From assembly GCA_021292105.1 (NCBI GenBank), contig CM037872.1, positions 9,760,791 through 9,824,790 of the forward strand: DNA of 64,000 bases, read 5' to 3'. Positions within the stretch are counted from its first letter, which is position 1. Every line of letters starts with the position of its first letter. This DNA is from Anadara kagoshimensis. Lineage: Eukaryota; Mollusca; Bivalvia; Arcoida; Arcidae. Of this stretch, positions 45,321-57,669 are shown one piece after another. The notes beneath the pieces were generated by a model. It was not told where the DNA came from. It saw nothing but the letters and a program-made list of their open reading frames with translations, and made no database searches. Position numbers and translations under genes: made by a program.

Positions 45321-48300
45321 GTTATGTGGCCAATTTGAATGGATTCAAAATTGAAAATTTTTTTGGTGGAAACAAGGAATCACTTGGTGCAAATAAAATG
45401 GGGTGATTTTTAAAAAATATTAATTTGATAGATATTTGGTATTCTGTAATGGCTATTTTTCTCTGCAAAAACACTTGTATCCAAAGGTTTAAAAGTTGTG
45501 AGACTGGCCCCAATTTCACAATCATTCCTTACCTAAGATTTTCCTTATTTAAAATCTGACAGAATTTAAAATCCTTTTTATTTTGTAAATTTTGAAGACA
45601 TTGCGAAATTGAGGAATCATTTTGAAGATCACTTCTAGCTTAAAACGTTGTGTTTTATTTTGTCAAAAATATTTATTTGTAGGTACCAAAAAAAAATACT
45701 AAAATTTGCTCAATAGAAGTTTAAAAAAAATATATTTTTTAAGAAACTGTTTTGTCCATTTTCACAATCTTTAATTTTCCCTAATATAAATTTAGCAAAT
45801 TTTGGCAGTTGCTTTTGGAATTACAAATAATTTTTTTTGACAATTCTAAATACAGATGTTATAAGTTTAAAGTGATCTTCAAAATGATACTTTTTAATGC
45901 TGAATATCTTAAAAATTAATAAAAGTTTTTAATTTTAAGATTTCAATTAAGATTTTAATCCTTGTAAAGGAAAAAATTATGAAACTAAGGATAGGTATGT
46001 TACATGACTTAATCAAATTACATATTATACCAGTTTTAATTTTACACTAGACTGATATTTTAGAATACAATTTCTCATCAGTAGTGCTTAGACCAGAATT
46101 ATGAAACTAAAGTTTTTTTCTTGCTATTGAAAAGATACCTAAAGAACCAAAATAGATTTTACCAAATCAAAAACAAACATACTAATCCATGTCCGAATCA
46201 CAACCCAGAAGCAAAGTAAACACTTTGAAACTGACAAGTTAGGTTAGACATGTGAACTTCCACCAGGGAAGTTAGGCCGGTTGCTCCGCAAACTTAGCTA
46301 AGGAAATGCTATGCATGAGGGCGTATACCTTGGTTTTTGAGGAATTTAAGATTTAAACTAGCAGCAAATTTAAACAATAGTATGTTTCTGACAATAATAT
46401 ACAATTATTGCCTGTTGAGTTTTTAATATCCCCAGAGAAACGTCCACCAGAAGCAAATTGATTTAAAAGTTAAAAGATGTTTTTGGTGAAAATATTGAAA
46501 CTCTTTATGAAAAAGAAAATGTGTGATTTTTTAAAAAAAAAAAAAACCAACAAACAAACTAATTTGATAATATGTGATATTTCATTTTTACTCTTTAAGG
46601 AAATTAAAACACTTGTATCCAAAAATTTAAAATATTGTTGAGGACAGGACAAAGTTTCACAATCATTCCTTGATTAAAATTTTACTTTTTTATTTAAATC
46701 TTGCAAAATTTCAATTCTTTGTTTCTATTTTGTTAAGTTGAAATTTTCTAGTTTAAAATATTTGTATTAGTTAATCATAAATATTTTTTAGTAGTAAAAT
46801 AAAATTAAAAATAATGTTATGAAAATTTGCATAATTTAAGAAAAATCTTAGTAAAAAGTGATTTAAATTTATTTTTAGAATTGAAAGATGTATTTGATAA
46901 AAACAATTAAACGGGGACATTTAAAAAAAAAAAAAAAAAATTATGGTCAATTTGATAATGCATGATACTCCATAAAGGCAAATTTTTTTACTCTAATTTG
47001 AGATAAAACACTTACAGTATGTCCAAACGTTAAAATATCGTCGAAGACAGTTTCCAGTTTCATTATCAGTCCTTAAGTAAGATTTTCATTAATTTAAGAT
47101 TTCCAAAATTTGATTACTGTATATATATCTTTATTTTCTTGATGTCAATTTTTCGCGGTTTGATGATGTCCAGTGTGTTAGTGATGACAAATTTTTGCGG
47201 ACTTATCTGATTAAAGGGAAAGGAGTGGGTGGGCGAGAACCTAAAATATTTACTGAATGCCTCCAAAAGCTGTATTTTCATGGTGGTTTTATTTATGCTG
47301 GAATACACTTGACCGGAATTTAGCAAAAATGAAACTACAACGAAATATAAGCATTTAACAGTAATATTAGTAAAGAAACTATATTTCCTATTTTCTTAAT
47401 TATGGTTTTATGACTTTTTCCCTAACATAATTTTAGAAAATTTTGTCAATCCTTTTTGGAACTATGAATTAACATATTTGACTAAATAGAAATGTTATAA
47501 GCTTAAAGTGATCTTCAAAACAATTTTTTTTTAAATTTCAGAATATCTTAAGAATTAACAAAATTATTAAGATTTCAAATATACCAGATTGTAATCAAGG
47601 TAAAGAATTAACAAAATTATTAAGTTTTCAAATTTACAAGATTTTAATTAAGGGAAAGAATTAACAGAATTATTAAGATTTTAAATGTACCAGATTTTAA
47701 TAAAGAGAATTCTGAATTAACAAACAATTTTGAAACTGTGGTCAGATATGTTATGTGATGTATTTGAAATGATTCAGAGTTGAAAAATATTTTTTGTTGA
47801 TAACAGTCAAACTTGGAACAAATGAAATAGGATGATATTTTGTTTTAATACTGGATAATGTGTGATACTCCATGAAGGACATTTTACTCTAGTTTGAGCT
47901 AAAACACTTGCATCCAAATGTTAAAATATTGTTGAAGCCATCATTCCTTAACTAAGATTTTTCCTTATTTCAGATCCTTTTAATTTTGTTTATTTCTTTA
48001 AGATATTAGGAAATTTAAAATGTCAATTTGAAGACCACTTCTAGCTTAAAACATTTTATTTAGTTTTTTTTTCAGATATTTATTCATGGTTCTACAACAA
48101 AAAATTAAAAATAAAGTTAGGATTGCCAAAATTTGCCTAAGGAAAATTTTAGTCAAGAAATTATATTGTCCCGTTTCAAAAATCATTGATTTTCTGTAAC
48201 ATAAATTTAGAAAATTTTGTCAATCCTTTTTGGAATATTATAAGCTTGAAGTAATCTTCAAAACAGAAATGTTTTTAATTCCTGAATACCTGAAGAATTA

Positions 48301-50010
48301 ACAGAATTATTAAGATTTTAAATTTACCAGATTTTAATAAAGAGAAATCTAAATTAACAAACAATTTTGAAACTGTGGTCAGATATGTTATGTGATGTAT
48401 TTGAAATGATTCAGAGTTGAAAAATATGTTTTGTTGATAACCGTCAAACTTGGTACAAATGAAATGGGATGGTATTTTTTTTAAATATTTGATGTGTGAT
48501 ACTCCATTAAGGCCATTTTTACTTTACTTTAAACTAAAACTCTTACCTCCAAATGTTAAAATATCGTTGAAGCCAGGCCATAGTTTTACAATCATTCCTT
48601 AACTGAGATATTTCCTTATTTCAGGTCCTTTTAATTTCTTTAGGATATTGGGATTGTTAATCTCTTTAATATATTGGCCAATTGTCAATTTTAGGATCAC
48701 TTTTAGCTAAAAACATTTGTATTTTGTTTTTCAAAGATATTTATTCATGGTTCTACAACAAAAAATTAAAAATAAAGTCAGGATTACCAAAATTTGCTTA
48801 AGGAAAATTTTAGTCAAGAAATTGTTTTGTTCCCATTTTCAAAAATCATTGATTTTCTTTAACATAAATTTAGAAAATTTTGTCAATCCTTTTTGGAACT
48901 ATGAATTAACATATTTGACTAAATAGTAATGTTATAAGCTTGAAGTGATCTTCAAAACAAAATTTTTAATTCCTGAATTAACAAAATTATTAAATTTTCA
49001 AATTTACAAGATTTTAATTAAGGGAAAGAGTTAACAAAATTATTAGAATTTCAAATTTATCAGATATTAATAAAGAGAAATCTGAATTAACAAATGATTG
49101 TGAAACTGTGGCCATTTATGTAAAGTGATATATTTAAAAGATTCAGAGTTGAAAAATATTTTATTCAGTCAAACTTGGTACAAATGAAATGGGATGATAT
49201 TATTAATACTGGATAATGTGTGATACTCCATGAAGGACCTTTTTACTCTAGTTTGAGCTAAAACTCTTGCATCCAAATGTTAAAATATCGTTGAAGCCAG
49301 GCCATAGTTTCACAATCATTCCTTAAATAAGATTTTTCCTTATTTGTCAATTTGAAGACCACTTCTAGCTTGTATTTATTTTGTTTTTCAAAGATATTTA
49401 TTCATGGTTCCACAACAAAAATGAAAAACAAAAGATTACCTAAATTTGCTTACGGAAAATTTTAGTCAAGAAATTATATTGTCCAGTTTCAAAAATCATT
49501 GATTTTCTGTAAAATAAATTTAGAAAATTTTGTCAGTCCATTTTCGAACTATGAATTAACATATTTGACTAAATAAAAATGTTATAAGCTTAAAGTGATC
49601 TTTAAAACAAAATATTTTTAATTCCTGAATATCTTAAGAATTAACAAAATTATTAAGATTTCAAATTTATCAGATTTTAATTAAGGAAAAGAGTTAACAA
49701 AATTATTAGAATTTCAAATTTACCATATTTTAATTAAAGGAAAGAATTAACAAAATTTTTAGAATTTCAAATTTACCATATTTTAATTAAGGGAAACCTG
49801 AATTAACAAAATTATTAAATTTTCAAATTGACAAGATTTTAATTAAGGTAAAGAATTAACAGAATAATCAAAATTTATTATATTTTAATTAAGGGAAATC
49901 TGAATTAACAAAATTTTTAGAATTTCAAAGTTACCAGATTTTAATTAAGGAAAATCTGAATTAACAAATAATTGTGAAACTGTGGTCAGATATGTAGCTG
50001 TAAACATATT
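45321..50010. repeat. Tandem array of ~0.65-0.75-kb AT-rich palindromic units
   Basis: Marker blocks recur in order: 'gtgatactccatgaagg' (about 46955, 47863, 48490, 49221), 'ccaaatgttaaaatat.gttgaag', 'tttcacaatcattccttaa', 'tttattcatggttctacaa', 'aattttgtcaatcctttttg' and 'gattttaattaagggaa'. Each unit contains both arms of the palindromic MITE plus extra sequence. From 49600 smaller ~45-bp subunits ('gaattaacaaaattattaag') are amplified. No gene; ORFs are chance. Confidence 0.7.
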
Positions 50011-50014
50011 TATT

Positions 50015-50205
50015 GGGGTTCGCCGCTGTACCACGTGATCAATACCTCTTAATGTTTGTGCGAAACGTTTTGGATAACATCAATGTCACAGATTCCAGGA
50101 ATGACATTTTGCGGGAAAACGTTGTTTTATGTTATTCCATATCCATTGGAAATAAGTATTCCGCACAAACGTTAGCAAGTATCACGTGGGACAGTGCCGA
50201 ACCCC
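50015..50205. mobile_element. 191-bp inverted-repeat MITE
   Basis: GGGGTTCGCCGCTGTACCAC at the left and, reversed, GGGGTTCGGCACTGTCCCAC at the right; inner arms 'ttgtgcgaaacg' and 'cgcacaaac' also match. ATT on both sides may be a 3-bp duplication. Relatives at ~7850-8050 and 35305. Confidence 0.75.
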
Positions 50206-50507
50206 ATTGTGTGTGTGTTTATTTTCAAGGTATATGAAATTTCCATGTAGTTAAATTTATGCTTTATTAAATATGCACTATAACGTGCATAACACAATAA
50301 ACATAATATAATTTTCGCTCCGTATTGATTTTTGCACAAAACAAAAGACCGCAAAAATAATTACACAGCAGAAAAAAAAAATGTTTATATTGTGCATTTA
50401 ACATGATTTAAAGTTGAAAAATGTTTTTAATGATAACAGTAAAACCTGTTCCAAATAAAATTAGATGATATTTTTTTAATACTGGATAAAAACACTACAA
50501 CATTGAT

Positions 50508-51833
50508 TCATAATAAACTTGTATCCTCCTTCTTTATTCCATTCTCCTGGTGATTATTGTTTAATAAATTTGAACCGTTCACTGACATACTGGCATTAGT
50601 TTGGAATTCACTCATGGGCGTCATTTGTGACTCGGTCATGGGCGTCATTTCAGTTTCATTATTTTGTTCGTCGGCTATCGCTTCAACATCTAAAGTCATA
50701 AATCTTGTTGCCGTACCTCTGCGTATAAATTTCCGACCCTCGTACCCTTCTTTTTGCAGTTTCGTTTCATAAAATTTCAAACAGTGAGCTAGAAATCTAT
50801 AGTATCCTATTTGAACATATTTCAGTCTCACTGCATAGATTATTGGATCACAGAGGGAATTAAATAGAAGCAAGGCGTATAAATATTTGTTTGCACGTAA
50901 CAACGTTCCAAATAAATGATTAACCGATTCAGCATCTACATGAATTTGAATTATAATAGCTATTTGAAACAAACAACTTGGTAACCAACATACGCCAAAC
51001 GTCCCAATGATTAAGAGTGTGGTTACCATAGCTTTTTTATTATGGAGGCAATCTTTTCTCATGTACGCTACACGACAGTTTAGCGTTTTAACTTCACAGT
51101 AAATCCGTATATAGATATAAGTTATGGCCACCACTGTGAAAAAAGTCGTAGCAATCACCAAATATTCTCCATGAAATTCATTATACATAATAAACTCACA
51201 GTAGTTCACATAATTCATCTCCGATTTAAAATTGGGAATTCCCGACAAAAAATTGGAAACTCCGCCAAAGAATGCCAGCAACCACAAACAGATTATCATA
51301 ATGTTTCCTCGAACCCTGCTCATTAGATGACTATAATGAAGCGGTCTCATGATTGCGATATAATGGTCTATTGCCATAGCGATTAGATTTAACAACGAAA
51401 TCAAATGAGCACTAGTGTTAAATGCATTCACAAATGCAAACATACATGAAGACGTTAATCGTTCTTCTGGCGTAAATAATGGCGGCATTTTGATGGCATT
51501 AAAAACTTTGTTCAAAATATGCGTAAATACATTCAACGCAGTGAGAATGTCTGATATAGCGAGACTGATGATTAATTTGGAGTGAGTCGTCATTCCGTTT
51601 GGATTATGTGATGTAGCACAAATACTGAAAATATTGGCAAGCAAGGCAGCAAAACAGAGAAATAAGGTCAAGATGGTCTCTGGCTGCATTAAAATCACCT
51701 CCGCTCTCTCGTGTAAATTTTGAGCTTTGAGATTTGCCCACGATGAAGCATTGATGTAATGAGCAAAATTTGCGAAAATTCCGCCATCTGTGATGTTAGA
51801 ATGATAAGGGATAAATGTGAAATTCAACTCCAT
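50508..51833 (-). CDS. Class A (rhodopsin-like) G-protein-coupled receptor, intronless, orphan
   Basis: 441 residues, seven hydrophobic segments at about 52-74, 85-107, 128-160, 176-198, 222-245, 266-296 and 315-337. Class A landmarks: LAISD in TM2 (Asp95), Cys130 and Cys212 for the extracellular disulfide, Trp184 in TM4, CWLP in TM6 (282-285) and NSLCDPIIY in TM7 (325-333). The TM3 triplet is DHY (156-158) rather than DRY; TM5 has no proline. Possible N-glycosylation at Asn4, Asn13 and Asn28. The tail has a repeated MTPMTESQ/MTPMSEFQ phospho-site segment and ends SLL, a class I PDZ-type ligand. DPIIYA plus a proline-less TM5 suggest the melanocortin/cannabinoid/lysolipid side of the family, but the ligand is unknown. 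The start has a good context (gtcATGG). Confidence 0.93.
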   Translation of the reverse strand: MELNFTFIPYHSNITDGGIFANFAHYINASSWANLKAQNLHERAEVILMQPETILTLFLCFAALLANIFSICATSHNPNGMTTHSKLIISLAISDILTALNVFTHILNKVFNAIKMPPLFTPEERLTSSCMFAFVNAFNTSAHLISLLNLIAMAIDHYIAIMRPLHYSHLMSRVRGNIMIICLWLLAFFGGVSNFLSGIPNFKSEMNYVNYCEFIMYNEFHGEYLVIATTFFTVVAITYIYIRIYCEVKTLNCRVAYMRKDCLHNKKAMVTTLLIIGTFGVCWLPSCLFQIAIIIQIHVDAESVNHLFGTLLRANKYLYALLLFNSLCDPIIYAVRLKYVQIGYYRFLAHCLKFYETKLQKEGYEGRKFIRRGTATRFMTLDVEAIADEQNNETEMTPMTESQMTPMSEFQTNASMSVNGSNLLNNNHQENGIKKEDTSLL

Positions 51834-53570
51834 GACTTCGTTAAATGATCCTAAAACTTTTCAATTTATTTGATTTTTTTTACCTTTGGTGCATTTTTGA
51901 TAAATGTCTTAACCGCCATTAATATTTCCACTATTGCACTTGAATTTGAAGAAAAAAAAATTAACGGTCAAATAGTAATTTCCAATTTCACATAAACATA
52001 TCCTTCGATATCGCAAAAACTTAAAATGGCTGCTCTCGATGTAACCACTTGTAAATTATGTTCCCTCGCGACTAACTTACTTTCACTTTATGTTGTAAAT
52101 CAACGTCGTCACAGTAGCTGAAGTTATATTATCAACAATATTATTGGCTTTGGAGATTCAAATTTAGTCACATGACTCGATGGAACTCTCCCTCCCTGTG
52201 ACGTTTATGGAATTTGTATTATTTCGATTTCGTAAAAATATGATAAATATTTCCTGTGAAATTATTTATCCACTTTTATATGCTATGTGATGGTCACAAT
52301 AAATTTTCTTGTTGTCTGAAAATTATACTGGTTTCCCAAAGTAACCAAAAAACGCCTTTTTCTAATATTAAATTAATGTTTTTTTTGCAGGCAAGAAGTA
52401 ACAATTTATCAAATTCACATTTATTTCCGTATATTTGAAAAGAATATAATCCTTATCCTTGAATAAAAATGTAATCCTTTCCAGAATTTCACTTTTACAA
52501 CCAAATGTAAATCCTTGAAATATCGCTATTCTTGGAACTCCAATAAATAGACGACAATAATGACATTTTGCTTAATTTTACAATTATTATAATGCGTAAT
52601 TTAAAACTCTTTACTTGTTTGCGGTTTTACACCGGTTTCTTATTTCCTTTACTTGCATGCGTTTTGCATTTTATTAAACTCCATGTTGACCATTAAAACA
52701 CACGAGTAAGCAGCCAGCCTCCTTAGATATCGCACATTTCTCAACTGGCCACTTAATAACTGTTGTAATGTCCAGTGTCTAATTTATCCCTCTATATCAA
52801 ACTGGTGGCAGGTCATCTTGGAATTTTGATGTGATATATGCCTTAATTGACCACAGTGCTATTTATAGAAGTTACACAGGTTTTTCCTCAATTTCTTATT
52901 TATTTTTGTCTCTTTTATTATACTGTCACTAGAAGATGTTATTACTTACATATACATAGATGTATGTTTATTTATTTATATATATTTATATATATTTATA
53001 TATATGGATATAGGTACTTGGTCTTAATATATCCCTATATTTGTATAAGAAAATACCTCTCCCCTCTCTGTTCTGACATATTTGTTGTGACAAGTACAAG
53101 CTGATCACGTAACAAGTCGGTATTTATACCTTTATTTAACGGCCTTTATTGTCCAATCACTATCATCATTTCTTTTTTCTTCATTAGAGAAATGAGAATA
53201 AAGCGTTACAGATGATGCATGCCAACAGGTGCATAAATTGACGTATCTCTATTCAGGCATGATGTAATTGACAATTTAGAAAGAATAACATGTCACTTGA
53301 TACGGTACAGTGGCGACCGACCGACCGTCCGATTAATGTTTGATGTTTAGATCCAGAACTGGGATGCAGAACAAATTAATCTGTTGTCAGTTTGATTGTT
53401 ATGTTTAATATTTTATGTTCCTCCTCCTCATCTGGTTTTCCGTGTTTGGCGAGAACGATGTGACATTTTGTGTCATTGAGTACAGGGTTTTGTGTATCAT
53501 TACAACATAAGCAAGCTCATTCTTCTGATAAATAACTTCATTGGATTTTTTTCGATGCTTAGAGCTGTAG
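51834..53570. other. GPCR 5' flank and non-coding DNA
   Basis: No TATA box is obvious. A 31-codon + strand ORF at 52026-52121 (MAALDVTTCKLCSLATNLLS..) lies head-to-head with the GPCR in CpG-containing sequence and could be a first exon, but no continuation was found. 52925-53010 is (TATATT)n-like simple sequence. Confidence 0.35.
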
Positions 53571-53575
53571 CAAGC

Positions 53576-53850
53576 AAATTTTTTTTTTGTGACAACGAAA
53601 TTATGTTTTAGCAGAACTGTTATGCACTTGCATGCCCTGACATATGTTGGAACACATATTTTGTAATAAGCAAACTTGTTCGTGTGACAACAAAATTGTT
53701 TTTTAGCTTAACTCTAGTGCACTAGTTTGCCCTGACATATGTAAGCAACACATTTTTTGTAATTAACAAACTTGTTTTTGTGACAGCAAAATGATTTTTT
53801 AGCTTAACTCTGGTGCACTAGCATGTACTGACATATGTTGGCAGCATATT
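53576..53850. repeat. ~115-bp minisatellite, three units
   Basis: Units share 'agcttaactctagtgcacta', 'ccctgacatatg' and 'tgtaataagcaaacttgtt'. Confidence 0.7.
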
Positions 53851-54840
53851 TTTTTTTGTAATAATTTTACTAGCTTTTGCTTATTACAATAGATTTGTAA
53901 TAATTCACAAATATCAGGTATTTGTAGTGAATCTGTAAGCTTTCTCTTGTAATGACCACAAATTTGTTTATAAGAGTTTCAATCACTAATTTGTAATGTT
54001 TTTACTGTCTTAAATGGCAGCATATATCTTGTAATGTAACACATGATTGTAATAAATCACTAACTTTTGAATCATCTAGCTGTAGGTTGTAATAATTGTA
54101 ATAATGGCAACTAGCTTTGTGATGAATCCACAAATGTTCACTTGTATTGGCAACAATTTATTGTGATGAGTCTTCCAAGCCTCAGCTTGTAATAATGGCA
54201 ACTGGTTTGTAATGAATTCATATATTGGCTTGTTCAGCAACAAATATTTGTCATAAATCCTCTAGTTTATGATAAGACTCACTTAAGCTCGTCTCATGAA
54301 ATTCTTAGTCTGAAGACTGTCAGCTTAGTTTTGACTTAAATTATAACTTTTTTAGCTTTTCATTTCTAAATCAGAGACTTTATGTCATAATGTCCTGTAA
54401 ATATTTAGTTTATGATAAGATTCACTTGAAGCTTGTCTACTGAAGCTCTTAGTCTGAAGACTGTCAGCTTAATATTGACTTAGATTATATAACCTTTTGT
54501 GCTTTTCATTTTTGATATAAGAGAATTATTGTCATAAAGTACAGTTTTTTCTCAATCTGAAACTTGTTGGTTGTCACATTCCTCTGGCTTCATCTTTGCA
54601 GTAAATGATGGATATACTTAAGTTTTATAATTTTGATAGGAAAGCTGACTTTCTGTATCCTACACCTGCTGTTAACAAAACTCCTCTTTTTGATGTCAAC
54701 AAGTTTATTGTCACATAGTCCACCAGCAAGTTTCTTCCTGTTATATTCAAAGACTGATCTAATTATTTTGGGTGTGTGTGGACATTATCTGTGATCAAGC
54801 TGTGATTAGTGCTGAGTTTTGTTGTTCTTGCTTTTGCTGT
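53851..54840. repeat. Degenerate tandem sequence with two ~155-bp direct copies
   Basis: 'tttatgataaga.tcacttgaagc', 'cttagtctgaagactgtcag' and 'cttttcattt' occur at 54266-54395 and 54408-54530. The rest is AT-rich with 'tgtaataat' motifs. No gene. Confidence 0.5.
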
Positions 54841-55580
54841 CTTATATGCATAAAATTCTCTCCTGAAAATACACACAAAATTAGATAAATATTTAGCTAC
54901 TTTAAACGCAGAAAATTCTCCCCTGAAAATACACACAAAATTGCAATATATATTTTGCTATCTTAAACGCAGAAAATTCTCCCCTGAAAATACACAAAAA
55001 AATTGCAATAAATATTTAGCTACTTTAAAGGCAGTAAATCCTCCCCTGAAAATACACACAAAACTGCAATAAATATTTAGCTACTTTAAATGCAGTAAAT
55101 TCTCCCCTGAAAATACACAAAAAAATTGCAATAAATATTTAGCTACTTTAAATGCAGTAAATCCTCCCCTGAAAATACACAAAAAAATTGCAATAAATAT
55201 ATAGCTACAGTAAAACCTCGTTATAATGCCCCTCGATAACTTTGCCACCTCGCTTATTGCCACACTATTTTGAAGTCCCAAAATCCATTTTGTTTATATT
55301 TTCCTTTATCCGTCTCCCTCAACTTATCGCCAAACCCCTTTATAATGCCAAAATTTGACTGAACAAATGGTGGCGATGAATCTAGGTTTTACTGTACTTT
55401 AAATGCAGTATATCCTCCCCTGAAAATACAAACAAAATTGCAATAAATATATAGCTACTTTAAACGCAGTAAATCTTTCCCTGAAAATACACACGAAATT
55501 GCAATATATTTAGCTATCTTAAATGCAGAAAATTCTCCCCTGAAAATACACAAAAAAATTGCAATAAATATTTAGCTAAA
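54841..55580. repeat. 61-bp minisatellite, about ten units, split by a MITE
   Basis: The unit has 'tctcccctgaaaatacac', 'aaaattgcaataaatattta' and 'gctactttaaa.gcag'. Marker positions 54916, 54977, 55038, 55100 and 55161 are ~61 apart; the array resumes after 55396. Confidence 0.85.
55208..55394. mobile_element. 187-bp TA-inserting MITE nested in the minisatellite
   Basis: It starts CAGTAAAACCTCG and ends, reversed, CAGTAAAACCTAG, with TA at 55206-55207 and 55395-55396. The unit interrupted (gcTActttaaatgc) is exactly reconstituted when the insert is removed. Confidence 0.8.
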
Positions 55581-55956
55581 TCAGTTTTGCTCTATTTTGG
55601 TAGCTTATCAGTTAGTTACTAAACCATATTCATTATTACTTAAACCCCCTGTAGAAATTTTTCAGTTTGAAGTGAAATTGAAATTTACAGATTGTGCAGA
55701 CTTTTTGAAATAAGATTTTGAGTTGAGACTCACATTGTATATTATGTTAGGTCACTTCCTAATAAAATGATGCAACAAATAAAAATTGTAAATTTTTGTA
55801 AAATGTGGCTAAAATCTCTGAAAAAACAGAGTTTTAGTAATAATGAATATGGTTTAGCTACTATCTTAATCTCTGTCACTCAGCAGTTGAACTCCCAACT
55901 TGTTTTTGTTAGCTCAGTGTTAAACTTTTTACAGGTCTGTACTGTATTATTTTTAG

Positions 55957-56095
55957 GGGATAACTGTCTTGTAATTTTCGATTTGCAGACGTATATCGGT
56001 GGTTATACTATCGCAAATAACGTTTTATTGGCGACACGTTATAGTAAAACCACCGATATACGTCTGCAAATCGAAAATTACAAGATGGTTATCCC
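55957..56095. repeat. Near-perfect fold-back: 54-bp arms, 31-bp loop
   Basis: Arms 55957-56010 and 56042-56095 differ at only three positions (two adjacent, one near the loop). The termini are GGGATAAC on both strands. Either strand would form a very stable hairpin. It may be a young fold-back MITE. The + strand ORF over it (55767-56108) is not a gene. Confidence 0.85.
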
Positions 56096-56109
56096 TATTC
56101 TAATTTAAA

Positions 56110-56700
56110 ACATACTTTAAAGGACAAGGCAAGCATTTTCTGAAAATGGTACTATAAATAACTCGAGGGATTTTCCAAATCCATTTGAACTGGTTTAGAG
56201 AGATCACATGAACCATTTCCCGCATTTATTGGATTTAAATCTGATTCTATGAAAAAGTAAAGTGCCTTCCGGATGAGACATGATCACTTACAGACACTAC
56301 ATTGATGACGTCATAATCATTTTACGCAAGAACGTCAACAAAATTTGATGACGTCATTTTCCGAAAACATCAAATGGTGGCATGATCTGATGCAAATATT
56401 TGTTTACAAATCGAGGTTTTGCATGTGAGTAAAAGAATCTTACACCACTAACAGTGTAATATTTTCAATGACAGGAAGATATTCATCCTTGTTTGATATA
56501 TCTGTAAGTTTCTATTAATCCATCAAGATGGTTCGATACCGAATGCGCACATGCAAATACCTGAAAAATTTGAAGCAGTATATTGTGGTTTTACTGTCGG
56601 AATTTGCGACAGTATATCGACGATTTTACTGTCGCAAATTTTTGACATCAGCCAATGAAAACGGGCGTTACATACAGAATGAATTAGAATTATGGTTATA
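56110..56700. repeat. MITE-like inverted sequence, non-coding
   Basis: It includes 'gatgacgtcataatcatttt' and 'gatgacgtcattttcc' segments related to 27740-27990, and a small inverted pair around 'actgtcggaatttgcgacag' (56593). No gene. Confidence 0.4.
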
Positions 56701-56702
56701 TA

Positions 56703-56882
56703 CAGTAAAACCTGCCTATAAGCGCCACCCAAGGGAAACAATAAAAGTGGCCTTTATGGGCAGGTAGCCTTTATATACAGGTTCAAATAATATGAATAAA
56801 AAACAATTGGGATACAATTCTACTGGCCTTTAGAACAAGGTAGACCCCTATATAGAGGTGGTCTTTAAGGCAGGTTCTACTG
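56703..56882. mobile_element. Complete 180-bp MITE, TA duplication
   Basis: CAGTAAAACCTGCCTATAAG at the left and, reversed, CAGTAGAACCTGCCTTAAAG at the right; TA on both sides. Internal 'aggttcaaataatatgaat' is conserved in all copies of the family. Confidence 0.8.
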
Positions 56883-56886
56883 TATA

Positions 56887-57135
56887 TAGTGAAACTTGTC
56901 TATAAAGGCCACCCAAGGGAATTAGTAAAAGTGGCCTATAAGGGCAGGTGGTCTTTATATACAGGTTCAAATACTATAAATTAAAAACAATTGGGATACC
57001 ATTCTACTGGTCTTTATAATCAGGTGGCCCCTATATAGAGGTGGCCTTTAAGGCAGATTGGATTGTACAGTCTACTGGCCTTTATAAGCAGGTGGCCCCT
57101 ATAAAGAGATGGCCTTTAAGGCAGGTTTGACAGTA
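56887..57135. mobile_element. Second and partial third MITE copies in tandem
   Basis: Starting 5 bp after the previous copy, 'agtgaaacttgtctataaag' to 'ggcagattggattgta' (~57065) is a second full copy, and 57068-57135 repeats the right third of the element. The arrangement suggests tandem insertion or unequal exchange. Confidence 0.7.
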
Positions 57136-57669
57136 CATAATAAAAATTACAAGATGATTTACAAAAGCAAATCCAGCATAACCCTTGACATTTACAAGGG
57201 ACAAAGCCAGTCGCCCTAAAAGAAATTCCTCAAAGAGAATTTAAATTGATTGTAAATATTTAAAATAATTATATTTTTGTTTTTAGAAAAGCAGACCAAG
57301 TATAATAGTCCTAAAACTATTAAAATGTTTTTGATGAATTCTTGATGATGTCATCAAGAGCGTTTTACATAAAATGGTATCTGACCTTGTCTGCCAAACA
57401 GTGTCTCTTTTGTGAAGGAGCCTAGGTGGCTGAGGGGTCTATTGTGCACACTTACAGATCACAGCCTCCCTCACTGCCTAGGTTCGTCTACATATCAGGA
57501 CTGTTCCTAATGTGAAAAAGTTTGTGGGTTCCCTTGCCTGGGGTCGGTTGTTTTCTCTGCTACTACATCACATCATCTTCTGAGAAAATAATTGACCATA
57601 TTTTATTTGCTAATGACTTAAAATTTATCTTAAATAATTTGATTGTGAAATTTAGATGTGGATTTCTAT
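57136..57669 (+). repeat. Non-coding, with a SINE 'B' copy at about 57415-57600
   Basis: The head 'gagcctaggtggctgagggg' and body 'gtgaaaaagtttgtgggttc', 'ggtcggttgttttctctgc' are recognisable; the tail is lost. Confidence 0.5.

Noticed and set aside
52026-52121. 31-codon ORF head-to-head with the GPCR, with a C-x-x-C pair
   Set aside because: Too short and with no following exon or domain; a zinc-finger first exon is possible but unsupported.
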